A DNA stretch of 64,000 nucleotides from contig CM032669.1 of NCBI GenBank assembly GCA_019095985.1, positions 39,029,130 through 39,093,129 on the forward strand, written 5' to 3'. A program made the translations under genes and the position numbers. Source of the DNA: Streblospio benedicti. Lineage: Eukaryota; Annelida; Polychaeta; Spionida; Spionidae. Under the pieces are notes generated by a model. It saw only the letters and a list, made by a program, of their open reading frames with translations. It had not been told where the DNA came from and did no database searches. Shown here in pieces: positions 23,301 through 38,300 of the stretch (position 1 is the stretch's first letter; each line of letters starts with the position of its first letter).

Positions 23301-26300
23301 TGGCGGCACTTTAAAAGTTTATAATTTTGATAATTGCTAATAAAATATAATATGAAATATGATCTTTATTTTAGAGTCAAAATTCCAAAATAAAGATCAT
23401 ATTTCATAATATTCTATTTTATTAGAAATTATCAAAATTATAAACTTTTAAAGTGCCGCCAACAGCAGTACAGTCATATATTAACATTAACATAAAATCT
23501 CCTATACATGCGGAATATTGACCAATGGAAGTTATGCTTTCCGCCACTGGTTTAGGTCAGTCCCAACTATGGAAATTTCTCTTGCATTTAAATTTGGCTT
23601 TACCTGGTCAAAATGTGTACATTCGCAAATTTAAAGTTTGAAAATGATGAAATTTCTGTAAGTGTACACATCTTTCTATATTACTTAGAAGCACAACACT
23701 TCTTGCTCAGGTGCAGCAGTTTACTTTTAACATTTCTAATCATGGTTGGGTGAGTTTGTCCATGTTGTGCTTTGCTGATCTATGGACCAATTTTTAAACA
23801 TTCACACTCATGAACTCAGTAACATTGAAAAATATTGTGTATTTGTATGTGTAATAAAAATTCCGATCAAAATGCTCACAACATATGCTCCGTACAAAAT
23901 TTACAATACCCATCATCGATACACTTCCCCAAACCCGAAAGCAGTCGAAGCATCGTTTAAACATTGAAAGTGTCTCCACTAAGGAAAAAAAAAGAATGGA
24001 TTTAAAAAGTCTACAATTAGACACAAAACCTGGCAAACTGCACCAAACATTTATTCGCTGTAAACTTCCTTGGAGCTTTGAGCAATGCACTTGCACGTGT
24101 TTCAAAAACATAGAGCAGAGAGCGATGAAATGACCAACTAATCACAGTTGAAATCAAAGGAGTGAGACTCCTGAAAAGCCGAGCTTGAGATTGTTATGCA
24201 GCAATAACGGCCGGGAGTGCATATACTTTAGTAGTGACCATGGTGGCAATGACTTGATAAATTACCCTATGATTCCTGGATGCATTGTGACTTTATTTAT
24301 GCGGTTGTAGTGGCGTATTAATTTTGATCGGCGACAATGTAATTGGCGTTTCCCCACCTACTCATTAACATCGGCGATTGTCGGCTGCTTCGGTCTCATT
24401 GATAAATTCAAATTGAGCACTAATTTCAGCGTGTATGAATATGCTTATAATAAAGTTAGCAGCGGTGAAGAGGGAACAGAATGAAACGCCGACGCCGACT
24501 AAAAAACTCGAGTCTTCTGCGAAGCTCGGCTTTAAAAAGGGTTAAAGTGTCCTCCTCACTGATGATGACGTCTGTGCGGGTCCACGTGAAGTAGCCCCAG
24601 CCCACGCTGAGCTCCTCGGGCTGAGGAGAGATCCCGTAGAACATGATGTTGGTCAGCATCACGGAGTAGAAGAGGCACAGCATGCAGGAGACGCGCTGGG
24701 ACAGCGTGAACGTCGACTCTGGGGGAAGCTTGGCCAGCGACAGCAGCAGGTGGTGCTCCTTCATGTCACTGAAACAAGAAAATCTATAATAAGATTCTAA
24801 ACCATTTCAACAGCAGATGGTGCTCCTTCATATCGCTGGAAAAAAAATAATAATAATTACATTTGAACAGAACTATTAACTATTACAAACAGCGCGTCAT
24901 CTCCAAAGCCACATAAATAAGCACAGAAAGAGACCTGGTCCAGCGAAGGATCACATAAGACAGGCTAAACCACTTTAAAGGAGAAAGATGTGAGAGTCAT
25001 CTACCGGACGTCTCGCAGTGAGAGCATTTTGCTGACTTTAGAGGCTGTGGTCATACGGCAGCACAGACTGGCCGTCAATCGTAAGGACGAGTAAACACCG
25101 GTTCGCAAATAGAAATATTAGCATAATGTTTTGGCCGCTAGGTGATTTAGTCTCGATCAACCAGACTGTGTGATGGCGAAGACGAGGAAATTGATTTAGT
25201 CTCTATCAATGTTTGTCTAAAAAATTCCCAGAATGCACTGTGAACCAAGTGAAAAGTCACGTGCCTTGGCTTGTTTGTCTAAAAATTACCCAGAGTTCAT
25301 AGATAAGTACATAAATATTTCATTGAGGCAGCGATTAGAAAAGTCATGTATTAGGAGCAGGGAACTTACAAGTTTTTGACAGTGTAATAGTTCTGTTCTC
25401 TTAATAATGTCTATGCAATTGCAGATTATAATAGCATCTGACATGTGTTAACTACCTACTGGTTTAATCTTGTAAAATGTTTGCATTCCAATATACTACA
25501 GAGCATATTTCATTCATGTTGTTTCATTCAAACTGATGATGTGTGTAAACACGATAACAAAATATGCTCTAAATCTCGTAGGTTCCATTTAATAACCTAT
25601 CTATTGATCACCACAATGTTTCTACCACATGTAGTCTTGCCTTATTGCATATTAATGATACACAGGTATTAAAACCGAATGGTTTTATATATGTATCATA
25701 GGTATATTTTTTGTACAGTTTATGTTAATTTTACAAGTATTGGTACGCTGCAGTGTGAATGGAAGGAAACTCATTAGTTATATGTAAGGTGACGTAACCA
25801 GTTTTCAGCCCCTTACAACAAACAAACTCTGTGAAATCCTCTTGTATGTGTCAAACTTACAAGATATATCAATAGTATTATTGGCAAGATTTTATTTTCA
25901 TAAGAAATGCACACTTATGGACAAAAACCGTGTTAACCATAATTACAATTTTCGGGCCCCATCCGAATCCGCTACATTTTCTAATTAAAACTTTGTGATT
26001 ATGTTTGAAATCTTTACAACAAATTAATTTAAACTCGGAATTCTTTGCTTTGCACGTTCATCCAGAACACTACAGGGACGTAATTCTGGTCACCCTGATT
26101 ATGATGGCCTCACGCTAGCATATATTATTATTATGAACAGCCAACGGTCTGAGCGACAATAATATCTCCATAACCAGACCGTCAATATTTTACTGACGTT
26201 TGTTTTACTTTCAAAACACCTTGATTCCTTGAACAATATTTGACTAAATTTTGAAAAAAAAAAGAATAATAATCTCGCAGTCAGTTTCATTCAGCATCTT

Positions 26301-29300
26301 TAAACTAAATGACCATTTCCCTGTTTGCAGCTTTTGTTGGAGATTTTTCAGTGTAGAACACAGACATAGAGCATATTTTCGATTTGCAAAACCGATTCCA
26401 TAAACTGAGCTAATTTGATAGCCAAATGACATCAAATGGTATGGAATAATATTGAAGTACATGTATAAGGATTCATTACTGCAAAAAAATAAATACGGGC
26501 ACTGAATAATTGCTCACCAATCTTGTAACCCCCCCTATTACCTACTAGGGCCGCAAACAGCATTTTACAGCTCACATATTCTACAAGCTTCTGAAACATT
26601 TGTTACTGGTTCACTTACTGCACGATGTTCGAAATTAGCATATACGTCATTTTCTTCCTTTTGTCCTCGTCGTCGACAGCGAGAAAAGCCTGTTTGATTC
26701 CGTGGCCTTTCGTCTCTGACATCCAACTGTCGCAGAAAAACGTCCACTTCCTGCCGCTCTGACTGTCGTACACGACACACTGACTGACAAACCTAAAACA
26801 CAGCACAAACACGGCATCACACAGCCAGGAAAATCATAGAATACAATAAAGTGCATTACACCACCAGAGATAGTTTAACGAGATACGCAACACGTACACA
26901 ACACACTGGCTGACAAACCTATTGCAAACACAGCATAAAACACTGCTGGTATCACAAAGCCATGAAAATCATATAATTGAGCACTATTATAAATACAATA
27001 AAGTACATTATTGGTACATATTTGTCTACTGCTTGAAAAATCCAAAAGTTAAAAAGTACATAAATATATTAATTTTAATTTAAATTTCGAAGCAATAGCT
27101 TCCTGATCACAATTAATAAATATGCCATAAAAATCATATAATTGAGCAATATTATAAATACAATAAAGTACATTATACCACTCTAATGTAACACACCCCT
27201 AAATGGTGTATTCTGATTGGTGGAGAGTATCAAACAGACGCAGTATATTTTTCCACCTGATCTCTGTTAATGTCAGCAGAATCCGCCATTTTGAAACCGC
27301 GCGATTCAAATTATCAAGACGCTATGTGTAGGTTGTCCATAGATTAAAAACAAATTATAGAGCAAAACCCCCATATTTATAGAATAAAAGGATACCAATT
27401 TTTAAAAATCGGATTAGTGTGTGTAGTGTACTTTAATATTAATATTGAAATACCGACCGTATGTAGGAAACCAGCGTGTTAGACTGATGCTGGCGTAATC
27501 GGTGCTGAATACAGCCGCATTTCAATTCTAAATGACATTTTTGATGGTTTGTCGTGGTATAACGATAATATATTATCATGTTTAGTTGTGGTATATCTGT
27601 TAATTCACTGCCCTTATTACAAATTCGGGCAGTCAATTAACAACAGATATACCACTACTAAACACGGTATATTTCTTCGGTATTCTTACGAACAGAAATC
27701 TTTACTAGCATCAGAGCAAAAACAGTTGTTTTCTCAAAATATACATGCGATTCCACAGTAATGGATGATCTTTGATGGTTGCCATCTATCAAAAAAAAAA
27801 TGTTTGTTTTTATACTACTTATTCTGTGTGTTTGGAGACGATAAAATTTTGGTTAATCTAGTTTATTCCGACGTTTCGACACGTAAGTGTCCTCTTCAGG
27901 GAATATTTTAACAATTATAAAAATGCAAAGATCAAGAAATAGCCTATTCTATTTATTGTCTCCAAACACACAGAATAAGTTGTATAATCAAACCCTTTTC
28001 CTCGTTGTGAGCTCACCAGTCTGGACTTTTGCCGGTATTGCTGTGGTTCAGGTAGATAGCCTCGATATCTCCCAGTGAATGTTCCGTCTTGATGGTGAAG
28101 AAGTCGAGCATCCCGCGCTGGCACATCGTGTGGGTCGTACACTGCAGACGCAGAGGGTCGGATTTCTCATCCTCGCCTGCAATCATAAAATGTAAATGTA
28201 AATGTTTGGTTTGTAGTCTTGATCCAAGTTTTGATCTCACGACTTTACAATTTACACCAGGTCATTGGCCCCCTTATTGATCTTCAATTGATCATTTCTC
28301 ACATACTTGCATCGGCAGCGCATTCAGCGCACAATGCTAATCACTCACACGATCACTCACTCACTCTTTCACATTACCTTTGCATCTAGAAAACAGCTTT
28401 TCTGCATGACTCATTTCTTTCCATAAACTACTCAATTCCTCATTCCAATACGGCTTATAATATCCAATTTTCTTTTTAGATTTAGTACCTACAACCTTAT
28501 ATGTTCAAAGCGAGGATCTAATTCTGTAAACACGCTTTTACATAAATCATCGTAAAACAAAGTTTCTTCTGTGCTAGACATACTAGTGATAAAATATTTC
28601 GTGGAGGATAGATATTGTACTGCTACTTTTGTACTTGATTTACAATATTAAATTGATAGTTTTGTTTTTTTGTCAAAAGACCAAGTGCTGTGAGCCAAGT
28701 CTATATGATTTTGAATATTATATTGACAATGTATACAAACCTATGAGCTGTATGAAAACTGTGGCTGTGGTCCCTGCATCAACTCTGTCGCCCGTTTCCA
28801 GGGTTACGATATACTTGTATGTGTGGTCACTATCATTGTCAGGCAACTCCACCAGCGATCTCTGAAATATAGAAGTCAATACTACAACTAACACTGGATT
28901 GTACAAAAAATAAGTGTTTAATTTGCTAGACTATACATAATAAAGGTGTGCTCAATGAAAAAAGTCCATATGCCCATAAATGAGAACGGAATAATTTTCT
29001 CTTCAAATATATTGACAGTTATGACCGTCTTGACTCCTCTCGAGTGACCAAAGACACTTGAAAATTAAATGATTTACACCAATAAATCTTTTCACATGTG
29101 TTCAAATGACATATTGGTAAGCTTTAGGCGATAAGCTTCGACAAGTTTTTCATTTTTTTATTCTATTACTGATTAAGGGGAGGAGTAACTATTAAGGGGA
29201 AAGGAAAAATAATCTATTTTCATGCTAGTGGAGTTTTCTAATGTGTGTTTCCCAGTTTGCTTGAGGATACAATAATATTCTTCTGTCTCTTTCTTTTCAT

Positions 29301-32300
29301 GGCAAGCAAGCTCCTACCACTATTCTGACATAGCTGAATACAGGTTCTCCAACCATAAGCTTCCATTCTACTGTATCAAGTGGCTCTGATGGGACTCAAA
29401 ATCACAACCCCAAGGTTCTGAGACCGTGGTCAGTGATTCTAAAACGGCGCCAGTGACACCGAGCGTGGCACTGAAAATTCCTTCATGCATCAAAGTTTTG
29501 CACGGGGTGCCGACGCGGTATTCAAGCTGTGACTCGCGCCAAATCTGTCTCTCTCTGGACAAAGCAAGTACCAAAATCAGAACTAAAATATCTAAAGGTA
29601 GCAAAAAAAAAAAAAAAAATATTTTTAGCTCTGATGAGGAACTTTATGTTCAAAAGCGCTCAGCAAAATTAAATAAATTTGAAATTTTTTAAATCTTTGG
29701 CACTTATTTTGAACAGCAGTTAAGATGGCACAACAACAAATACTAAGAACTATGGAGACACTATCAGAGCGACTGACCAGCCATGCGCGCTGGTTGTCCT
29801 TCCTCCGCGCCCAGACGAGCGCCGGAACATACAGCACGACCAGCACCGCGCAGGCGATCACCCCAAACGGGTTCGTCCAGAACTCCAGGAACATCACGAT
29901 CTTAGACGTGTCGATCGGGTTGGGAGAGATGAGGAAGTTGGTGGCGAACGTGGACAAGTGCGTGCAGTGGCAGGTCAAAACGGCGTCCGCTAAGGAGACT
30001 TTGTGAGGCTGAAAGAGAAAGAGCACGTCGTTGATATATCAGAAATTGTAAAGTTTCTTTGTTGGTTTTTATACTACTTATTCTGTGTGTTTGGAGACAA
30101 TAAAATTTTGGTTGATTTAGAATAAACTAAATTAACCAAAATTTTATCGTCTCCAAACACACAGAATAAGTAGTATAAAAACCAACAATGAGACCATCTG
30201 TGTCGACTAAAATTAAACAAATTGCAAATGTAAAGTTTCTAAAATCAGAATTCATAACATTTGGTAAGCCATTGGTTAAACTGGTCAACGTAGAATGATA
30301 GAGTATTGAAGACAGGCTACAACCATAAAACTAATGTGTTCATGAAAGAATATGAGATTTGCGAGCCTATCACAAGGCCTTAAAATGATCGGACCTGAAG
30401 GTCTATTGTAAAAGCTTCTGCATGATTCAAAAGTAGCTAGTTGGTTGGCTAATTTGACGTCATTTGCTAAAAGCACTTGTTTCACAGCAGCTGCATAGCT
30501 GTTGCATTTTGGGTATTGAAGCATGTCATACTGTTTATTAGTAACGGAGAAGCTTTGACCAAGATGAAATAATGGCTTGGCTAATCCTTCCCATGCATGC
30601 TGCTACTTCTGCAGCTGTTGCTACTGAATACTCTGGTTTTAAAGGCTGTAACAGGCCAGCATATTTCGAGGCTGTATATTCAATACCAGAGTAATTGCTA
30701 GGTCCTTGTAAAGACCTTTTATCTATTAGACCTAGAGTCATATTTGCACCTGGTGTATGGTTTACATGAGTGGTTTTTGTAATAATAGAAGTAAAAACGA
30801 TTAGATACATAGACAGATCCAGGTTTTTGGAAAAGGGGGGTGCACTTAAGGAAAAGGGGGGTGCACTTACGGGATTTCAAGAAAAACCCTATGAAAATGA
30901 AGTATTTTGGTGGGAAAAGGCGGGGAGCGCGCCCCCTGGATCTGTTGTGTGTTGACAGACTGTCTGTGTACCGTGCAGCCCTCGGGGGCCCAGGCCTCCG
31001 CTCCCGCGTTCCAATACACACACTTCAGCCTCGTGGTCATCAACTCCACCTGCAGGATGTGGTATGTTTTTTTATTGACAAATGTTACATTTGTAATTAT
31101 AATATAGTTGCAAAATACATATTTATACATGTAACACCCAGCCCTATGGGCTTAATTGTCACAATTTTAATTTCAGAAAAATTATGAATAAATACTCAAG
31201 ATAACACGAAACACATACGTAAACTTATAAATCCCTATCAGAAAAATACATTCATTTATGGTTGTATATACAAATGCACTAACATATATACAATGATATA
31301 TACAAATAATATATATCGATAAAAATGATTATGTATACTGGTAAATCAGCACTAGTAGTATGTAGACTGCTAAATCAGCATGCACTAGCCCAAATGAGTG
31401 GCCAATGGCAAATTGTCATGTTTGAGGTATTTTGGTGATTCATGTCATGTCCATTTCGGTAGTGGGTTGGATTTTGTGACCTACATTCCTAAATATTGGG
31501 GGCATCCAATATGATGATGCCATAAATCATAAAATCACAATACACCAGTCATGCCATTATTATAGGCATGCTAACTTATTTATTAGATGATACTCTAGAA
31601 ATCTGGATCCCCAATCCCATTTTACAAAGATTTACAAAGGCCTTTTAGAAGCACAATGCCAAATTGCTTTTCAACTTAAGCCATGAATTCCTGCACATAT
31701 CCACTTATTTGCTGACTTAATGTTTTTACTTTACTAGGATTAACAAAGTTATGAAGCTCTTTTAGTAGTTGTGTTTTGCCATATACAATACGTAAACATC
31801 GCTCCCAATACACATCTTCTACATCTTGACCATCGACAGCATTATGTCGCTATATTAATGAAATCCCAAAGTCCCAAAGAAAAGAATCTTTGACACATTG
31901 GCTCTTGATAAAAACATTTTGACAATTTACAGGCACTTTCATGTTTGTATGTGTGCAAACAGGAGCACCTCAATTCTCATCCATGGAGAGATAAATGCTA
32001 TCTGCACAAAAAGCATCATGTACCAAAATGACTGCCGAGGCGTTAGTAAAGATGACCGCTCTACTTTGATATCATATGTTGTTAGTTGTTAGCTCGTGTC
32101 TCACCAGTGTTGGAAATTTGTGGCAGAGCGGTGCCTGACATCAGGGCACGTGACTATAAATAGTAGCTATAAATAGTAACTATAAAAAGTTACTTGCCCT
32201 GACAATATGCAAATAGGGCGAGATGCCATCTTCTTTGAAAAATAAAAATAAAATTGTCATGGCTTTTGGCGCAATTCATGAAAGTGTAGATTAAAATTGA

Positions 32301-35300
32301 ATGTAAAATATATCATCTTTGCAATTTTCATAATCTAACAAAACAATTCAAAATTTAACTGAACCACGTGCTCAAGGTCATAAGTCTAAGCGTTGCTGCT
32401 TTTGAACACAATACTGATTTCCACGTCGAAAATGCATAGCAAAAAGTTGTCTGACATCAGGGCAACCAAGTCTAAAAGTTACTTGCCCTGAATATAAGTT
32501 ACTTGCCCCTAGCAGAGGGTCGGACAGCTATTTCCAGCACTGGGCTGATGCTATAAAAGACAGGCTATATCTGATCTGGACTCAGTGGCTATGCTGGTAG
32601 GACATGTGCACAGGCACTTGAGTCAACAGCTGTGACGAGCGAGAGACGATGACGGAGAGAAACAACAGTAACATGGTTTACTCTCACTTTTCTGTCAAGC
32701 AAGCTTCTGCCACTGTATTGACATAGCTGAAGAGACCCGTCGAGTCCCATCAGGCCACTTGATATAGTAAAAATGGAAGATGTCTCTTCAGCTATGTCAA
32801 TACAGTGGCAGGAGCTTGCTTGACAGAAAAGTGAGAGTAAAATTGAATTCACAAGCAAGACTTGGGTAAAAATATATACAGTAATTCATAACTGTAGCAT
32901 GGTTTACTGTAGTTTTACCTGCATGTCGTCGATCTCGATGTAGCTTTGGTTCAGCATGACAATGATCAGGTATTCCTCCGATCCGCTCGGCAGCAGCGCC
33001 TCAAATGTTCCTGGAACTCTGAGACATGAATAGGAGAAGTAAAAAATTCAGGGTGAATACAGAATTTTGAAAATAAAATTCCCTGATTTTTCCCTGATTT
33101 TCCCCGATTGTTAGACATACGTTTAATAATTAAACCTGATTTTAAGACTCAGTCACACCTTTACCACCTCATTTTGACCATAGTATTGTTGTTTATAATT
33201 GGGCATGAAAGGTTTGTGTATGCTAAGATCACTTTATAAAGATGTTTCTGTAAAAACAGCACGTCTAAAAATTCTATTAAACCCCAATGAAAAATAAACC
33301 AAATATTTATTGTATGTATTTTTTAATATTTTTAGATTCCCCAATTATTTTACAAGTTTGTCTTAAAAATTCCCTGATTTTTCCCTGATTTATTCAAGAT
33401 TTTCAAATTCCCTGTTTTTGCCAGTCAGAGATTTTTTTTTCACAAAATCCCCTGATTTTCTCTGTCCGTGGGCATCAAAGTAAATCAAAACCAGTCAGGT
33501 AAAAATATGCTGTTTCTGGCAAAATAAAATATGAAAAATGTAAAGGGTGAGCTTATCTACCTTTGTAGGTATTTCAACTATATTATGAGCGATATTAACC
33601 ATGTTCTGAATGCAACTCATACATTAAGCAGTATTTTTGTTAGGGACAAACGATTGCATTTCCATTCTTTTGTTCCAATGAGCTCTTTTATAGGCGATGA
33701 CAACAACTACAAAGTTAGCATAGAGCATTTTCCCATTATTGCTGTGGATGTAAGCCTTGAATGTGGCTGATATTTCAGTTTGACATCAAAATTTTTCTTT
33801 TCTTGAAACCATGATTTTTAACTAGGAACAAGATCGTCACTGGTGGTAGATATTCAGTTTGTGTACATGATACCAGTGGCAGGTTGACAGGTTTCACCTT
33901 GTCTCTATGGCGTTTGAGGTCTCGCCCTTCCCAGTGAGTGCGGATCGCCTCATGTTCCTTCCTTCTCTCTATGCTCAGAATGTTAATTTCATTGAGTGTA
34001 AATCAGAGTTTAGTCTGCCATGTATTGCCAAATTGCGGATCATTTCTAGTGGTTTCTGTCAGCCTGTTCTTTAAAATGCATATTACAATGCAGAAATATG
34101 AACTGGCTGATTTTGGCTCTAAGCGAATCAGAATGCAGAATTTAGGGGTGTGTTACAGAGTGTAACAATGCCTGTTGTATCAGCCGCATTGGTTTAATAA
34201 GCTATTAGCGTAACTTTTGCGGTTACGTCTTAAGGTTCGGGTCAACGGGGTGTTTGAAAGTAATAGACACCAGGGAGACTATCTAACAAATTATGGTATC
34301 AACCATCTTTATCGTTATCATTTAGGATGTTAGCGGATGTACTCACCCTGTTTCGTTGAAGCGAAGTGGCTCCGTTTTGAGGGTGCCAATCTGGATTTTG
34401 TTGTAGAAAAGAACGTCGTCTATATCATCGTCCCGCAAAAAATAAACTTGAACCAAGTGAAATAAACTTGGGTCCTCGATACGAACCACCAAGTACGGGA
34501 AGGTCGCACCTGCAAGCCAAGGACACGTGTGTATAAAAGTGGAATCTGCAAGTCAATATAGATAAACTATTATTACATCAAAGGCAATGTTGTGGGTTGT
34601 TTTTTCTTTTTACGCTGGCCAAAGTCCATATGAAAAGTATTTCATCATGGCAACAATTTGTGGCGTTCGCACAGAAACATTCACACATTATTATGGAGTA
34701 ACATTGTAAAGCTATCCAGGTGTAGCCTTTTCACTAGATGGGCTCTGTGTGTATTGGTTGTTGAGACTAGGACCTGTGTTACGTCGGTCAGGCCGCTCAG
34801 ACTGGACTGATGTTGCAACAACCTATAAAACTGTTCTCCGGGACGTTCTCACTTGTTGACGTAATGACGCGTCAACTACATACACAAATGACATGACAGC
34901 TAGTTAAGGACGTAAACTGTGGGACCTAACCTATTCCTACGCCTGGGCCAATTAAGTGTTTGGCTCACTAATCATTGGCGTGGATGATGCAATCCTCTAG
35001 CTCTATGTTGTCAGCACCTTAGGCTCTAAACATTATACGGCAGGTGTCCAAATGAAATTACAGGTTTTACTTACGGTCGGCAGATAATTGGATGAATCCC
35101 AAGGTGCTATTCCTGGTCACGTTCACCATCTAAAAGTTAATACACACAATAGAACGATCAACCTGTTGGAACCTGCCAGATTTGTCTTTGGTGAGACTTC
35201 TCTCAAGAGCTTCGTCAGGGCCAATGAGAAGATTTATTGAATTGGTCATATGACCACCATTTTGGCGGTGATCATGTGACAGCAGGTGTGCTTCCGTGGC

Positions 35301-38300
35301 CAAGTGGTCAGGGAGTTGGACTCGTGACCAGAAGGTCGTGGGTTCGATTCCCGGTCGGGTCTGATGGTGGGTGTTGAGCAAACTTACATCTAACAGGTTG
35401 CACACTGCTCCGTGGCACCTACACGTTAAATAGGTACAGGTCAGGCGAGTGAACTAATGTGAGTGATTAGCCCGTCTGCGCTACGGTAGCAATGTGCTGT
35501 ATGCTCCCCGGTAGCAATGTGCTGTATGCTCCCCGGGGAGTTGAGAAGGATATAGTGTGACAAGGATGCCAATGACCTGGTGTAAATATGTAAAGTTGCT
35601 AGAGCACGATAACAGTGAATGTTGACTATAAATAACCACATTTACATTTTACATTTAGCACTATCAGGGCACTTGTCTTTGGAAGAAGGTAGTATTGACT
35701 TTATGGTAATGAATGCCTTTTGGTATGTGTTCGTTCCACGTACGGGAAAAATATGGGTCAGCTTTTCCAACGGTCACATGATGGACGCCACCATGGCGGT
35801 CATGTGACCAACTGAGAGCATCTTCTCAACAGACCTGACGAAGCTCTTGAGAGAAAAGTGAAAGTCTTGCCAAAGACAAATATGACAGGTTCCAATAGGT
35901 AACTATATAGTTGATCACGATTTTGAATAATGGAACCCAATACAAATATACGTTGGTAGAAGGAGAATTTAGAAATTTCCCTTATTCAATAAGTATCATC
36001 AGAATAAGTGGCGAATTTCATAGTAATTCTGGAATTTCCGAGTAATTGACAACTACATGTATTTCATCTTTACCTTGTAGGTGAAGTTTTGTAGGTTGAA
36101 TGTCAGCACGGCCGGCTCCTTAAGGTTTTCAACTTTCATTGAATCTCCTGTGTCATCAATAAACTCGTACTGCAGCACCGCATTAGTCACGTCGTCTCCT
36201 CCTTCGGCCCAGAAATACGGGTTGTCTTGGTACGAAGTTTGCTACAAAAATGTTACTTTCAAAGTGCTGATTGAAGTGAAACATTTTAGCACTGCACAGA
36301 ACTAATGCGCAGAACAGTGCATTAAATAAATTTGGCGTAAACATATTTTATTAAACAATATGTACAATTTGGATTAGGCAATAGCTAAACGGTGATACAG
36401 GCTTTATCCAGCAAAAAATAAAAATAAAAAAGTAATAAAAAAGTGGAACATTCACGCACTCATTCACACGCATACCGTATAAATAATATAACTTACAATA
36501 ACAACAATAAACAATAATAACAATAAACGTATGCACCTAAAAATTAGCAGTCAAATTATGAGATACCATAATATCAAAGATCTAAATGATGACAAATTAG
36601 TTATAATGCTAGAATCTCATGATTTGTTCATCTGTTTCATGAAGATTTTCGTGAATAAAACTGGACAACGATAAATTTGCTGTTTGAGGGAATGTTCTTA
36701 AGGTTAAGAACCCTGGGTGTTTGTCCGAAAAAGTGCTGTTTTGGGGAAAATTTCAAACTGAAAAAAGTTAAGTGCTGACCTCTACAGTGACCACTCCCTC
36801 CGTGGGCAGTGTCAGGGACTTGGGCAGCGCGAGACTGTCACCGTTCACATCACTCAGAACAGAACCCTTGACCTCGCGCGTCCTGAACCAAACAACATTT
36901 ACAAGATTCAACGAAGCAAAAAGTTTTCAGTTTTCGTTTTAATTAAACTGTGTAGTTTACACATTAACGAGACTTTCTGGAGATAAAAAAATTCTTAAAA
37001 TGTGCTTGTTTTTTATTTTAGTGTAAAAGTACAAGCATTTCCATTTTTTAAAAATGTATAACACTTTAGGGGTTTCGGGAATAGATTTTGGTTTATGGAC
37101 CATACAAAAGATCATGTATACAATTTCGGTACAGGAAAAATTAACATTGACTGAATTTTTCATTGTATTTGTATGATCTTTTGTATGGTCCATAAACCAA
37201 ATTCCATTCCCGAAACCCTTAAAGTGTTATACATTTTTAAAAAGGGAAATGCTTGTACTTCTATACTAAAATAAAAAACAAGAACATTTTAAGAATTTTT
37301 TACCTCCAAATTCTTTTATCTCCAGAAAGTCTCCTTAACATTGAACTATTCACTAATGATAAAGCGCTTACTTCTGTATGGAGATTGAGAGCGCGTCCGT
37401 GTCCATGGTCTGCGTCCCTTCACCTTCTACAATACTGTTCTGCATCACAAACTTGATCTTTTGCAGTGCGATGAGCAGCGACTGGGTGATGATGTCCTTG
37501 GCCTTCAATTATGTAATAACATCAAACCTTCTAGAAAGGATCTTAAATCAATCAATCAATCAATCAATCAACCAAATCCGAAATGAAATTTATTTGGACA
37601 GGCTTTAATTATTCCTAAATTTGAGGGGGTGGCGTGGCTGCATCCATTCTATTTCTCATAAATAGTAACAAAACTAGTTATATAGTCATCCAGTGTACAG
37701 GAATTGTAGCATTCCTGTAAGTATCAAGTAGGCTATAAATAAGTTGCAGTGGACTAGGTTTAGTACACACCTTGTAAGGACTTTTCCTCTCTTTGCCACT
37801 GTAGCATTAAGGGATTAGGGGGCGCCGTCACATATCACTTAATTTGTTTACAATGATTACATTTTTTTCTTATTATTGTTGTTTCTACATGTAAGTCGTA
37901 ACTGCTCTTGAAAGGTTTGTCAAACGAAGGCTAAATTTGAATAAGGTTTTCTAAAATTCATTGGCTAAGTACTTTCGAATAAATAAATTCCTCATCAGAG
38001 CCAAAATATCTAAATAATCCCCAAAAAACAACATTTTTTATACATTTTGCATTTTTCTTAAATTGCACTATTCGTGGTTACCTTAGTCTTTTCCATCGCC
38101 TTCTTGTCCTTCCTCTGAACCACCAGTGATCCCAGCACATTTGTGACGCCCTGAGCCACCTGCCTGGTGATTACAAACAGTGATATTTACCAGTAAAAAC
38201 TTTGTCCCACTCACATATTTGTAACAGCTATTACCTGCTAAATGTAAAAAATATGAAAGTTTGAAAATGATTTGATAGATAATCATATATAGACAAATCT

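Noticed and set aside
35288-35361. Possible tRNA gene (anticodon loop ACTCGTGA)
   Set aside because: Arms do not pair properly, the same sequence continues into a SINE body, and a second copy with the same body exists at 46828-46967.
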